A stretch of 64,000 bases of DNA from Asterella californica (taxonomy: Eukaryota > Streptophyta > Marchantiopsida > Marchantiales > Aytoniaceae): positions 186,001-250,000 of the forward strand of contig JAYKYS010000018.1 of the NCBI GenBank assembly GCA_036924285.1, read 5' to 3'. Position numbers and translations under genes: made by a program. Under the pieces are notes generated by a model. It was not told where the DNA came from. It did no database searches and saw only the letters and a list, made by a program, of their open reading frames with translations. Positions 1-11,017 of the stretch are shown here, in pieces. Every line of letters starts with the position of its first letter. Positions within the stretch are counted from its first letter, which is position 1.

Positions 1-1990
1 CTTCTGTATCTTCTATCATCTCCTCCTCATCCTCATACCTCACACGAGATAACATATCAGCTAATGGATTGTTCTTCCCCGCTATGTGTCGAAACTCAAG
101 ATTTAAGGACTTGATGTAAGCAATCCAGCGTAGCATAGCAATATCAAGGGTGTTACAATTTGTAATCATCCCTAATAGTGATAAACAATCTGTTTCTACT
201 ATTACTGGCGCTTCAATCAAATAGTCCTTTTCAGTTTTCATAGCTGTAACTACTCCCCATAAACTCTCTCTTCACTTGAGGATAGTTTCTACGTCACTCA
301 CTCAACACCTTTGCTCCAAATCTGACTGCAAATCGATTCTCTTCTTCATCATCCTGTCCTACTACCGATCCAATGGCTATCGGACTAGTATCAACAGTAA
401 GTATCACTGGTTTGCTATCCTCATAGCTCACACGACGAAGTACATGTGGAGAAGATAACAACTGCTTCAATCTCTGAATCGCCTCAGTATGTCTCTCCTC
501 CCATGCAAACCTCTTGTGCTTTCTCAATAGATCATAAAGAGGATCAGCCACATGTGCAAAATGTGGAATCCACACATGATAGAAGACACAAGCTCCAAGA
601 AACCTTCTCACCTTTATTGTTGAACCACAAATATCCTTCATCCGTCGTATAGTATCCACTTTACCAGGATCAGTCTTGCATCCAAACCATCCACATAGGT
701 GTCCCACAATCACAACTTCTCGCACTCCAAATGAAGACTTAGTACCTGACAGTGTCAAGTGCGTCTCTTCAAGTCGTGATAAGATTTTATCACAATCTGA
801 AATGTGATCAGCAACAAAGTTTCTACACCCCTTCTGATCCATTGTCTCATCTTTCTCCTCCTCAACGCAACCCTTAATTGGAATGTCATCCAAGAAAGGC
901 ATGGTCTTCTCAAGAATGAACTCACAGAGAACCTTGTTCATCCCGTTCATCATGTGCGCTACCGAGTTTGTTGCTCTTTGTGGTAGCATGCACATTATGA
1001 CCAACCCCAACGGTGTCCTCATGGTGGTGATATCTCTACTCTGTTCAGCAAGTTGAAACTGATCGTATCCACAGTAAAGATCTACTATAGAGTAAATAAC
1101 CCTCCCAGCAAACGCTTCAGCAAACTCTCTGACGATAGATCCTATGCCTGTATTTCTGATGGTCACTTGGTTCACATGTTGCATATCTTGGATGAACCAT
1201 AATGCACCACTCTTCTTTGGTACTGTAAACCAACGACTAGAGTATGGTGCAAACGATGGTTCCAAGATCTTCATGTGCATCTTCTCCTTCAAGAGCTCTA
1301 TGAGTTTCGGTAGATGCGCTCTAGGTACAGGAATTGACCTCAAGTCCCAAGGAGCATGTGGAACTGTGAATATGATCATTGGCGCCACAATGCTAGGATC
1401 TACACATCCGATTTCTGAGGCTTCAAAAGCAAAAGCTTTCCCGCGCTTAGTTAACATCTCCCTAAACTTATTCTCCTCCACAGGCAAAAGAAAATTTGCA
1501 GAACCAACCTTCAACTCCTTGAGCGTAGCTTCAGTGAACTTGTGACCAACTCGGCTAAGATCTCTCAAGCTTTTCTCCTTCGAATATTGTTGGACTCGCT
1601 GGTTAGAATCACTAGGTAATGGCTGAGCAACAGGTTTTACTTTCTTGTCTACCGTTTTGTACCTAGTATCAACTCTAACTTCAGGATCTACGAAAGACTC
1701 TATAGCTGTATAGAGCTCCCTAGAGTGTACTTCCACCACATGATCCTCATCTTCTTGCTCATGCATAGCAAGCTCATCGATGAAATCTCCCAATCCTAAC
1801 TCCAAATAAACACCTTCTATCTTATCATCCTCTTCAAGCACACCAACTCTCTTTAGGTCTTTTTCAGTTTTTCGCACAACCTTCTACTCCCACTTCTGCA
1901 AGTCAGCAAGTCGTGTATGTGTAGCAAATCCACTCCTAGAAAATCTCACAACTCCTGTATAAAAAGCACTTTCTTTCTCTAGCGAGAATA
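1..1990 (-). pseudogene. Element A: decayed Ty3/gypsy pol (RT and RNase H), cut by window start
   Basis: Read on the minus strand, this is a Ty3/gypsy polyprotein piece. Its longest open stretch (1877-294) has the RT fingers (SSRWFTVPKKSGA), motif A (YSIVDLYCGYDQ) and the catalytic motif PFLDDI, a variant of YxDD. The RNase H start (TVDTSPIAIG) follows. A TGA at 294-296 and a one-base insertion near 262 break the frame, but RNase H coding resumes (HIAGKNNPLADMLSR) to position 1. Upstream of 1877 the frame is also broken, although similarity to the N-terminal pol of element C continues to about 1990. No ATG starts this frame. It is a relative of elements B, C and G, more diverged than they are from each other, and clearly inactive. 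It still has the RT region that element C has lost. Confidence 0.85.
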
Positions 1991-2124
1991 CCTTCTCCAG
2001 TGTACCACTATGTCCTCGCTCTATAGCAGTACTTGTCAAAAATCCTTGAACTCCTCTGCGACCTTAGGCAAGGAGCCAACCCTCAGATAATCTCTGTTTA
2101 GCTCGTGGGTATTCTTGGACCATC

Positions 2125-3740
2125 CATGGCTCCGTACTGTAGCCGATGGTTCACAGTACCTAAGAAGATAGGGGCCTTACGCTTCATCCAAGACTTGTAG
2201 CCTACCAACAACATCACGATTCGAAACGTTGGGACAGGACCTATGGTTGATGAAGTAGCCGAGGCATTTGCTAGAAGATCTATTTATTCTATTGGAGATC
2301 TGTTTTCAGATTACGATCAATTTCAGCTTGCTTTGGAGAGTAGAGACTTGACTACCATGCGTACACCTTTGGGGTTGATGCGGATGTGTACTCTTCCTCA
2401 CGGCGCAACAAACTCAGTAGCTCATATGCAAAACGCGATGCATAAAGTGTTACGAGAGTTTGTACCTGATGTCAGTATCCCATTTCTGGATGATATCCTT
2501 ATGAAAGGCTGTCTGGTGGAAGACAAAGACGAAGCTGTGACTTCTGATGGTTGCAGAAAGTTTGTTGCAGACCACATTCAAGATGTGGAGAAGATTCTGA
2601 TGCGCTTGGAAGAGATACACCTCACTTTGTCAAGTACCAAATCTCGCTTTGGAATGTCAGAGATTGTGGTGGTGGGTCACTTGTGTGGTACTTTTGGGAG
2701 ATGACCGAACCCAGAGAAGGTAGATGCTATAGCAAGGATAGCAAATTGTACCAACATCACTGAGGTTCGACGATTCTTAGGAGCTTGTGTGTTCTTTCGT
2801 GTGAGTATTTCTCATTATGCATACATTGCCGAGCCTCTGTATGCACTTCTCAAAAAAGGGAAGAGATTTACTTGACGGCAAGAACATCACGAGACGATAG
2901 AGCAGCTGAAAGAGATTCTAAAGTCTCCACTTGTACTAAGGAGACTTAACTACGAGAGCGGAAGACCTATCATACTGACTGTTGACACGAGTCCAAAGGC
3001 AATTGGATGGACAGTTGGCCAGGAAGACGCAGACGGTGTGCGGTTTGTTTCTAGGTTTGGTGCTCAAATCTTAACAGATAGACAACGTAACTATCCTCAA
3101 GTGAAACGTGAGTTGTGGGGAGCTGTTACTTCTATGAAGATAGATCGAGAGTTCTTCATAGGTGCCCGTGTTATAATAGAACCAGATTGTTTGCCTTTGC
3201 TATGTATGATAGCAAACTGTAATACTCCAGACATAGCAATGCTACGATGGATTGCTTATTATCTGGAATATGAACACTGAGCTGAAACATATAGCAAGAA
3301 AGAATAATCATGTTGCAGACATGTTATCTATGGCTCGTTATACAGATGAGGATGAGATGATTACAGAAGTCGAAGATGAAGAGAAGAGAGATGTTTGGTC
3401 AGCAGACTTCAGACTTGGAACCACTGCCGTTAAACGAGGAGTTCTACACGGAGAAGTTTCGTGACATTGGATTCTATCTGAGTTCATTATGCAGAAGAGA
3501 AGGCTGGAGTGATGTAAAGTTCAAGAAGATCAGACGAAAGACGTGAAGGATATCTGTGGAAACGTCCGAAGAGAAGAGATGAGATGCTTGCTAGAGTGGT
3601 GGATAATCAATTGACGAAGCTAAATCTGCTTAAGGAGTTTCATGACACCTTGTGGGCTGGACACCGTGGAGTTTGGACTACGTACATGAAGATGAAGGAG
3701 CGATACTGGTGGAAGGGTTTGTATCAAGACGTAATGGATG
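2125..3740 (+). pseudogene. Element B: decayed pol, RT to integrase N-terminus
   Basis: Plus-strand Ty3/gypsy pol closely related to element C. In order: RT fingers (CSRWFTVPKK), motif A (YSIGDLFSDYDQ), PFLDDI, RNase H (LTVDTSPKAIG, KRELWG, ADMLS) and the start of the integrase zinc domain (KERYWWKGLYQD). Several stops and frameshifts break it, for example a TAG near 2200, TGA codons at about 2702 and 2873, and a shift near 3280. The 5' part of the element is missing: the sequence abuts opposite-strand element A at about 2000-2125. Coding stops near 3740 at a solo LTR and resumes at 5015, with about 65 integrase codons lost between them. It is non-functional. Confidence 0.85.
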
Positions 3741-5014
3741 GTCTATTCTGACCATGTTTCTGATAGACAATAGACAACGAACTTTAACAATCTCTTACAT
3801 GTAAATGAGGTCCTACTGAAGACACATACGAAATTTCAGCTTGAGATCAAATCAGAGCATCGAGATATGGGCAGAAACGTTTTGAGCAGAGAAATTACGA
3901 TAATTTCTGATACCCAGACAGCTATTTCGACCTAGAACAGAGAATTGGCTCGATCACTTTCAAAGATTCTTATAGGATTTGCAGTTCACAGCTTGCTGAA
4001 CACTCCTGTGAAGTTGGGCCTCCTGATTGTACTCAGAACTCCAGATCTCGCTCTCTGAAGTTGTTGTTCTAGATTGAGAGCTTTTCGGACCCCCTCTGCT
4101 TCAGCGGTTGCTCCGAATTACTCACTCATTCAATTGACATGACAGTCGTAGCCCTGCTGGCAGTGAACGTGACCACGAAGGTTTGAAGCGATTTTCTCAA
4201 ATCTGCTGCGATTGACACCAGAAATCCCAAAATCAACAAAAGTGATACAATTCTAACACAATTCGAACTTCAATCAGCCATAACTCCTTCTTTATTGCTC
4301 CAAATCGATCAAAAATTTCACTGATAGCGACTGACACGACGAGCCCTATCCTCCTGTGTTGTCAGATTTTGCAGTGTCCTCGCCAAATGCTCGAACTCTC
4401 TTTTAGACCTTTGTTTCTAAATTTAGAGTTTTACAAAAGACAAAAATGGACCAATGGGAGTTCATAGCTCCACTTGGCTGTCCTCTAGTCCCCTAATCCA
4501 CGTGGTAACTTAACTTCACTCATATGCTACCACGTCAATCCCCCCCTAAAGTACCAACGTAAATCTTGAACTACCTAAAATGACACACAATCCTGAAAGT
4601 AAACTTAAACCAACTAAAAAGTGTGCATGGGCGACAAGTAAGTACAACCCACGAGCTTAAACCCCTATCAGCATGGAAACCCTAAGTTATGTACATTGAA
4701 CATCATAGACAAATAAGAAGTCACTTGCACAAGCGCACAAATGCTTGAACAAGATAACTAGCATACTATCAACCTACTAGGTTTTAAAACGTATAACACA
4801 ACGGTGTTAATATATGCATGAAGGACTAGGAGTAACATTAAGCTAACTTCTACCGCTACTAACTCCCAAGTGTCGGAGTAGAAGCGTAACCCGTAGACGC
4901 CAATGTCCACAGCCTCTAGAATCGACTTCTCTGACGTCTTAACTTTACTCAGAGAGACTAACTCCTAGCAGAGAGATGAATCATTTATTATGTGAAATGA
5001 TTCACATCACGACA
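3740..5014 (-). mobile_element. Solo LTR (subfamily 2) inside element B integrase
   Basis: This is a reverse-complement relative of the solo LTR at 6239-7558. Its minus-strand start is TGTCGTGATGTGAATC at 5014, followed by the same subterminal hairpin. No internal coding region is attached, so it is a solo LTR. The right flank is ACGT (5015-5018), which belongs to the native integrase sequence (compare element C, encoding NYVEG). The left end is ragged: homology fades near 3765-3740 and about 195 bp of host integrase are missing, so a deletion removed that border and its target duplication. Confidence 0.7.
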
Positions 5015-5605
5015 ACGTGGAGGGACAAGCACTACGAACGAAGACTACAGAGAAAATATGTAGATTCGTACTAGAAGATATTATCTGTCGTTATGGATAT
5101 GTTGGAAGATTACGAGCAGATAGGGGCGAGTTGAGAGGTGCAGAAGCGAAGGAGTTACCGTCACTCCTTGCTTTACGAACTAGGCAGTTGGAGCGGAAGG
5201 AGGAGGATCTTGCTGAGGCGCAAGAGAAACTGAAGGTGGCTCGAGTCAGAAACAAAGAGCATTTCGACAAGATTCACCGACTATGATCAAAGCCAATACG
5301 TGTTGGTGATTGGGTTCTGGTGTATGATAGCACGCTGGAGAACCAGCATTCTACACTTCGTAAGTTCTCGCGAACATGGTTCGAGCCTTATGTTGTGCTA
5401 GATGTTTATGAGAATGCCACTTATAGTTTACGTGAGCTGGATGGTACTTTTTTGAAACTATCTGTGGCTGACAAACGGTGAAGTTAAGATCAATAGGTTT
5501 GTTCAACTTTTTGGAGTGGAGCAAAGGATGACGAGAGACAAAGAGGAGGCTATTGAAGAGACGGAGGAGAATGATGGTGATGAAGAACAGATAGACGAAT
5601 AAAGA
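5015..5605 (+). pseudogene. Element B: decayed integrase core and C-terminus
   Basis: Continuation of element B pol after the solo LTR. It encodes an integrase segment with RADRGE (second catalytic Asp). An internal deletion then joins AKE directly to the C-terminal helix (ALRTRQLERKEEDLAEAQ), so the catalytic Glu segment (NPE..GKSERGH in relatives) is gone. A TGA near 5284 interrupts the frame, after which WVLVYDSTLENQHSTLRKF and the GPY/F-like region (WFEPYVV) follow. Another frameshift lies near 5480. It is a dead copy. A purine-rich tract leads straight into the 3' LTR. Confidence 0.85.
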
Positions 5606-5628
5606 GGTTGGCACATGCCAGAGGATGT

Positions 5629-5648
5629 GCAGGTTTAGAGGGGGTGGA
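5629..5648 (+). other. Polypurine tract of element B
   Basis: A purine-rich run ending GAGGGGGTGGA lies immediately before the LTR start TGTCATAATG at 5649. The same run precedes the 3' LTRs of elements C and G on the minus strand. In LTR retrotransposons this tract primes plus-strand DNA synthesis. Confidence 0.75.
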
Positions 5649-6085
5649 TGTCATAATGTGAATAATTCACCTGTCAGTTAGAAGTTAGTCTCTCTAAGTG
5701 AAGCTAAGATCTCAGAGAAGTCGATTTTGAAAGAAGTGAGCATTCGAAAATCTGAAAACACCACGGCGTAGGTCTCGTCGCGTTGACCACCGTAATATGT
5801 TCAAAACTTGCAAACGGAGTTGCAGACGAAAAGTTACTTGGAGTTCTTCTACAAGATTTTTGATACCGGGAGATTTATCATAAATTTGAGTGAGTTCGAA
5901 AAATATGTTTTAGATTTTCTCATGTAGATTGTAGTATGTAGTATTTGTTTGCATTTCGAAATGCACAAAAAGAGCGTGTCTAGTGAAAGTTATGGCATTT
6001 CGTGTTAGCAAATAAAAGATGAAATACCGTAGCTTTCTAGCATATCAGCTTAGAAACTGGTCTCTAAAACCAATTGTGAGATCAG

Positions 6086-6140
6086 CTTCCGTGGTGTAGC
6101 TAAGAAACTTGTAGGGAGGAGGTCTCCGGATCAAATCCCT
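6086..6140 (+). other. tRNA-Val-like segment in the LTR
   Basis: Sense-strand sequence containing CGTGGTGTAGC and GGTCTCCGGATCAAATCCC. These resemble the 5' end with A-box region and the T-arm with B-box of plant tRNA-Val, in the right order and roughly the right spacing. The anticodon arm and acceptor stem are not convincing, so it is not a functional tRNA. It could derive from a tRNA or a tRNA-derived SINE. The same segment is kept in both complete C LTRs (about 13139-13195 and 20848-20903, minus strand). Confidence 0.5.
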
Positions 6141-6238
6141 TCAGACTCACAACCGGCTTGGAGTAGGCTGGCCCTTTCGAGAGAATATGAGGGGCACCAA
6201 GTTGCCTAGGGGCGGTGCACTAGATGTCCTTTAAACGT

Positions 6239-7558
6239 TATCGTGATGTGAATCATTTCACATAGTAAATGATTCACTTCTCTGTCAGGCGTTAGTCTCT
6301 CTGAGTGAAGTTAAGACTTAGAGAAGTCCATTTTTTGAAGATGTTATATATTTTGAGTCTTAGTAGGTTGATTACCATGTTGATAAGGTTTAAGCTCATG
6401 GGTTGTATTTGCGTGTCATCCATGCACGCTTTCTAGCTGATTTAAGTTATTTTTCAGGGCTGCGTGTCATTTTAGGTAGTTTAAGTTTTACGCTAGCACT
6501 CTAGGAGGCTTGACGTGGTAGCCTATGAGTGTAGATAAGTTACCACGTAGTTTAAGGCACAAAAGGACAGTCAAGTGGAGCTATGAACTCCCATTGGTCC
6601 ATTTTTATCTTTTGTAAAACTCTAAGTTTAGAAACAGAGCTCTAAAGAGGATTTCGGGCAATTGGTGAAGGCACTGCAAAATTTGAGAGCACAGGGAGAT
6701 AGAGCTCGTCGTGCCAAGCACTATCAGCGAAAAGTTTGATCGATTTGGAGCAATAAAGAAGGAGTTATGGCTGATTGAAGTTCGATTTGTGTCAGAATTG
6801 CAGCACTTCTGTTGAATTTGGGATTTTGAGTGTCAATTGCAGCAGAATCGAAGAAATTGCTTCAAACCTTCGTGGTTGCGTTCATTGTCAGCCGGGCTAC
6901 AACTGTCAAAAAAGTTTCAAGTGATTTGAGTTACTGAGTAATTCAAGGCGGCCGCTGAAGCAGAGGGGGTCTATAAAGCTCGCAATCTAGAGCAGCAACT
7001 TCAGAAAACGAAATCTGGAGTTCTGTGTACAATCAGGAGGTCCAACTTCACAAGAGTGTTCAGCAAGCTGTGTACTGCAAATCCTGTAAGAAACTTTGAA
7101 ATTGATCGAGCCAATCTCCTGTTATAGGTTGAAATAGCTCGCTGGGTACCAGAAATTATCATAATTTCTCTGTTCAGAAAGTTTCTACTCATATCTTGGT
7201 GCTTTGAATTGATCTCAAGCTGAAACTTCGTATGTGTATCCAGTAGGACCTCATTGACATGTAGGAGAAGTTCTGAAGTCTAAACCTTCACATATTTCTC
7301 AATCCTGAGTGCCAAAGTTCGCCGTCAGATCTTATCGTTGCTAGTTAAGCCTTAACTTTGCTTCTTGAACATATCAGAAGAGCCTAGAGACTTGTATGAA
7401 CGTTTTTCAGTATCACCTTGTAACCTGAAGCCTATCCTTTGAGCAAACCAGCCACAACCAGGAGTCTAGTGCTTCCCTAAGTAGACTGAACACAACCTTC
7501 AAGCTCATATCACAGTCAGAAGGTTCCGCCTTTCCCGAGGAAAACTCTCAACTCTACA
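6239..7558 (+). mobile_element. Solo LTR (subfamily 2) nested in the element B LTR
   Basis: 1320 bp, starting TATCGTGATGTGAATC (first bases mutated from TGTCG) and ending AACTCTCAACTCTACA. It is flanked on both sides by ACGT (6235-6238 and 7559-7562). The uninterrupted site (one ACGT in AAACGTACCGTG) is preserved in both complete C LTRs, which proves insertion with a 4-bp duplication. No internal region remains, so LTR-LTR recombination probably removed it. The ends resemble subfamily 1 but the centre differs. Confidence 0.85.
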
Positions 7559-7614
7559 ACGTACTGTGAATGCGGGACGCCTCCGTCTACCCTTGCACTA
7601 CTGCAGTCACCTAG

Positions 7615-7908
7615 TGTAGATGCTAGAGGGAGATTACCACCGGATTTCAAAATGGACCTCTCGCCTTCGGGTTATCGAGGTCACTAGTACGGATTCGGTT
7701 GCGGCTCTCTAAGTCTTGGGGTAGCGAGATGGCATCAAAGATACTCCAAGTTGGTACCAAATGTGGATGCTAGAGAGAGATTACCACCGGATTTTGAAAT
7801 GGACCTCTCGCCTTCGGATTGTCAGGGTCACTAGTACGGATTCGGTTGCGGTCCTCTAAGTCTTGGGGTAGCGAGATGGCATCAAAGATACCCCAAGTTG
7901 GTACCAAA
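7615..7908 (+). repeat. 147-bp tandem duplication inside the element B LTR
   Basis: Two adjacent copies (7615-7761 and 7762-7908), each running from TGTRGATGCTAGAG to GTTGGTACCAAA, differ by a few substitutions. The C LTRs carry one copy (about 12840-13000), so the duplication is private to B. Confidence 0.85.
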
Positions 7909-8814
7909 TCTTTTGTAGAAAAATTTAGAGCTCGACATATTATTCACTTGGGTCAAAAAATCAAGTGAAACTGATACCTGAGGCAATACTTACGGCATTT
8001 CGAAGTTTAAAGAGACCAAAAAACGACAATGATAATAACTCGGGCTCCACGTGTCAGAACGAGGTGATTCCGGTGGCCAGAGGTAGCCGTGGTGGAGTTA
8101 CTTCGGGTGGAGGCGTCAAATGCTGACCATACGACCGACTCAGTGGCCGTCCGTACAGATGAACCTGCAAAACTTAGTGAAATAGTCTTTCTTACGTGTA
8201 GATTTATTATCAGTGATTTACTTTTTTGCTGCCATCTGTTTAGGGCATCTTTTACCCCTGCCAGGTGGCACTGAAGGTTACGTAAGGTGGAGAAAAAACC
8301 AGAGGGGTGTACTCAGGGAGAGAATCCTCAGGAAATTATCGCAGTTTTGTCGATCATCGAGCAGTGTAGAGTTTACCGTGCTGAGACTATCGAGTAAAGA
8401 CAATCGAAGAGCTAGGAGAAGATTTTACAGAGGTTATGTCTGAAGAGATTTTCTGATTGATCAGAGTTTTGACATCGAGAGATTGAGCTTAGTAGACAAA
8501 ATCGAGTAGAGAGGAGACTTACAACTTGTACGCATACTTTTTTGAAAAGAAAATAAGAAGCTTCTAGGTGAACGCGCTGGTGCTTCACAAGAGCAGTTTT
8601 CTGATATTCTGAGTCCTTGAACGTGAGCTTTTCAATCTGGATGATCTGGAGTTGAAGATTTACTTGCACGCCGTATGTTTTATCTTGGTCGGATCGGAAT
8701 CGTGGTGGTGTGTTTTCTTGCGATCCGTATTCCGTGTGTGGTTTTCACCCTCTTCTTCACGATCGTATCACAGCTAGAAGGTTCCGCCCTTCCCAGGAAA
8801 CTCTCGCCTTGACA

Positions 8815-9600
8815 ACGGATCCAAAGTGATTGGACAGAATGACTCAGTCTTGCAGAGTATTGCTACAACTCCACAAAACATTCAGCAAGCGATGAATCAT
8901 CTTTATTGTTGGCTTACGGACATGAGCCATAATGATATCTTGACTTACTCTTGAAGAGAGTTCTACACCGGCACGGCCGAAAACACAGCAAACATCAGCT
9001 GAAGAGTTGATGATAGAAATGCAGCGGGGCAAAGAGCAAGTGAAAAAGAACCTCGACAAAACGCAGCAACGTAACAAGAAGTAAGTAAACAAGCATTGGC
9101 GTCAAGTGAAGTTTCAAGTGGGTGATGAAGTATGATTGAGTACGAAGAACTTCATCATTCAGAAAGAAAATTGGCGAAGTTCATATCGGAGTTTGCATGA
9201 CCTTTTGTAATTGTCAAGAATCTACACGAAGATGTCTATACTTTAGATCGTTCTCTTAAGTGGAAATTCCATCCAACCTTCCATATTTATTTATTGAAGA
9301 GGTACTGCAAGGATGATTTGTGACCGGAGCGCAAACAAGTTCTCAAGCACCAACTTGATGTCGTGCAAGACGAAGCAGAGTACGAGATGGAGATCATTTT
9401 TGCAATCACGGTGCAAATCCAAACGAATAGAGTACTTGGTCAAATGTTTGAAGGAAGCAATTTGGGTGCCGGAGAAAGATCTGGAACATGCAAGTGAAGT
9501 ATTGGACCTCTTCAAACGGTGACAAGAACAACAAGGGCCTTATCAAGATGAGGACATCTCCTTCTAGCGAAGAGTGAAGGAATGACGAACCATACAAATA
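8815..9600 (+). pseudogene. Element E: chromovirus integrase C-terminus and chromodomain remnant
   Basis: Translation in shifting plus-strand frames gives the end of a Ty3/gypsy chromovirus integrase. First comes a late integrase segment (LAEYCYNSTKHSAS, then LLAYGHEP). Next is the LDKTQQRNKK / VKFQVGDEV region. Finally there is a chromodomain-like tail (EYLVKCL...WVPEKDLEHASEVLDLF) ending with a stop at about 9522. Many stops and shifts show it is long dead. It belongs to a different lineage from A, B, C and G, which have acidic C-terminal tails and no chromodomain. Its upstream pol is absent because element B occupies that side. Confidence 0.75.
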
Positions 9601-10190
9601 GCAACTTGAGGCGATTTGAGCCGATGAACTTTGTAGCTTTGACTTGTATTTTGTGGAAATAAATAATTTATTTCTTGGAAATTGTCTAAGTGTAATGGTA
9701 GTGCATGGCTATGACTAGTTCTGATCAGAGCATATGATGTTGTCAAGAGGAATAACGAAGCACATTCAAAGGAAGCGAGTTGGTTTGGATAAGCATCTAA
9801 ATCAAGACTAAATCTTGTTGTCAAGACTTAGGTTTGCCTTAGCATTGACAAAGCAAGTATGAATTTTTAAAACTTATGATATTGCATTGCAGTTTTCTAA
9901 GTGCAAGGTAAACTTAGTTGTGTTTAAGTCAAATAAGGTTACGACCAAAAAGTGAACTTCGGGAGACATAGTAAGTAGTTGAATACTTATAAGTTAGCAA
10001 GTTAGAGTCTTAAGTATAATTTTTAGAAATTGTCAACTAGTTTTGTTTAGAGGTGGTCAAAGAGGTTCGGCTTCCCGAAGACTAATTGGAATTTTCTAAA
10101 CAACTTAAGACTCAAGCCAAGGGGTTGAACCTTGACGTTAAGTTAAGGATCATTGTTGATGAGGACATCAACCTCCAAAGTGAGGGTGAG
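9601..10190 (+). other. 3' untranslated part of element E
   Basis: Sequence between the chromodomain stop and the probable E LTR start. There is no open frame of note. It ends in a purine-rich stretch (CCAAAGTGAGGGTGAG) that would serve as the polypurine tract. Confidence 0.45.
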
Positions 10191-10358
10191 TGTTGCGATC
10201 CTCAATCTCAAGATAAGACGAGAACAACAAAACCCTAATGGACATGCATTAGGTTATGAACGCTGCAAGTAGGACTTAATGGTTTGGTCGAGAAGTCGGG
10301 AACAGATGAACCCTAAGTGGTTCTCTGAAATCAAAGTTGGAACATTGGGTTAGGACGT
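10191..10358 (+). mobile_element. Start of the element E 3' LTR
   Basis: Begins TGTTGCGATCC right after a purine-rich tract, at the place expected downstream of a chromovirus pol. It is interrupted by the C array and resumes at 21362. The last four bases (10355-10358, ACGT) are the left target duplication of the array. Confidence 0.5.
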
Positions 10359-11010
10359 TGTTGAGGCGAGAGTTTCCTGGGAAGGGCGAACCTTCTAGCT
10401 GTGATACGATCGTGAAGGGGAGGAAGAAAATCACACACGAAATACGGATCGCAAGAAACCACACCACCACGTTCTCGATCTGGCCAAGATAAAACACACA
10501 GCGTGCAAGTAGATCTTCAACTCCAGATCATGCAGATTGCAAAGCTCACGCTCAGTAACTCAGAATATCAGAAAACTGCTCATGTGAAGCACCAGCGCGT
10601 TCACCTAGAAGCTTCCCGTTTTCTCTTCAGAAAAGTATGCGTACAAGTTCTTGATCTCCTCTCTACTCGATTCTGTTCTCTACTCTCGATCCCTTGATAT
10701 TAAAACTCTGATCAGTCAGAAAATCTTCTCCTAGCTCTTCGATTCCCTCTACTCGATAGCTCTCGCACAATAAACTCTACACTGCTCGATGATCGACAGA
10801 CTGCGATAATGCAATAATTCGATAATGGACTGAGAATTCTCTCTCTCCAGAGTACACCCCTCTGGGTTTTCCTCCACCCTATGTAACCTTCAGTTTTACC
10901 TGGCAAGAGTAAAAGACCCCCTAAAAAGATGGCAGCAGAAAAATAAATCGCTGATAATAAATCTACACGTAAGAAGACTATTTCACTAAGCTTCGCAGGT
11001 TCATCTGTAC
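10359..11010 (-). mobile_element. Partial LTR 3 of the element C array
   Basis: Matches the downstream (left) part of the complete C LTRs, from the terminal TGTTGAGGCGAG to the GTACGGACGG region. It keeps the roughly 59-bp segment that LTR 2 lacks, so it resembles LTR 1 there. At about 11010 it joins gag sequence across a few shared bases (GTTC), so the rest of this LTR and nearly all of pol were deleted. Confidence 0.8.
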
Positions 11011-11017
11011 GGACGGT

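Larger units (their letters stand above)
5649..8814 (+). mobile_element. Element B 3' LTR (subfamily 1), split by a nested solo LTR
   Basis: It starts TGTCATAATG after the polypurine tract and ends CTCGCCTTGACA, matching the C LTRs (12002-13648, 19654-21357) in reverse complement. It is expanded by a nested solo LTR (6239-7558) and an internal tandem duplication (7615-7908). The 5' arm of the subterminal hairpin is deleted in this copy. It carries the tRNA-Val-like segment at 6086-6140. The right flank is ACGG (8815-8818), one base off the ACGT target of its relatives. The next base opens into chromovirus element E, so B appears to have inserted there. Confidence 0.8.

Noticed and set aside
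6086..6140. Functional tRNA-Val gene
   Set aside because: Acceptor stem and anticodon arm do not fold convincingly and the B-box is degenerate.
3740..7558. Large inverted repeat as a possible DNA transposon with terminal inverted repeats
   Set aside because: The two arms are independent solo LTRs in opposite orientation, each with its own ACGT flank and located in different host sequences.
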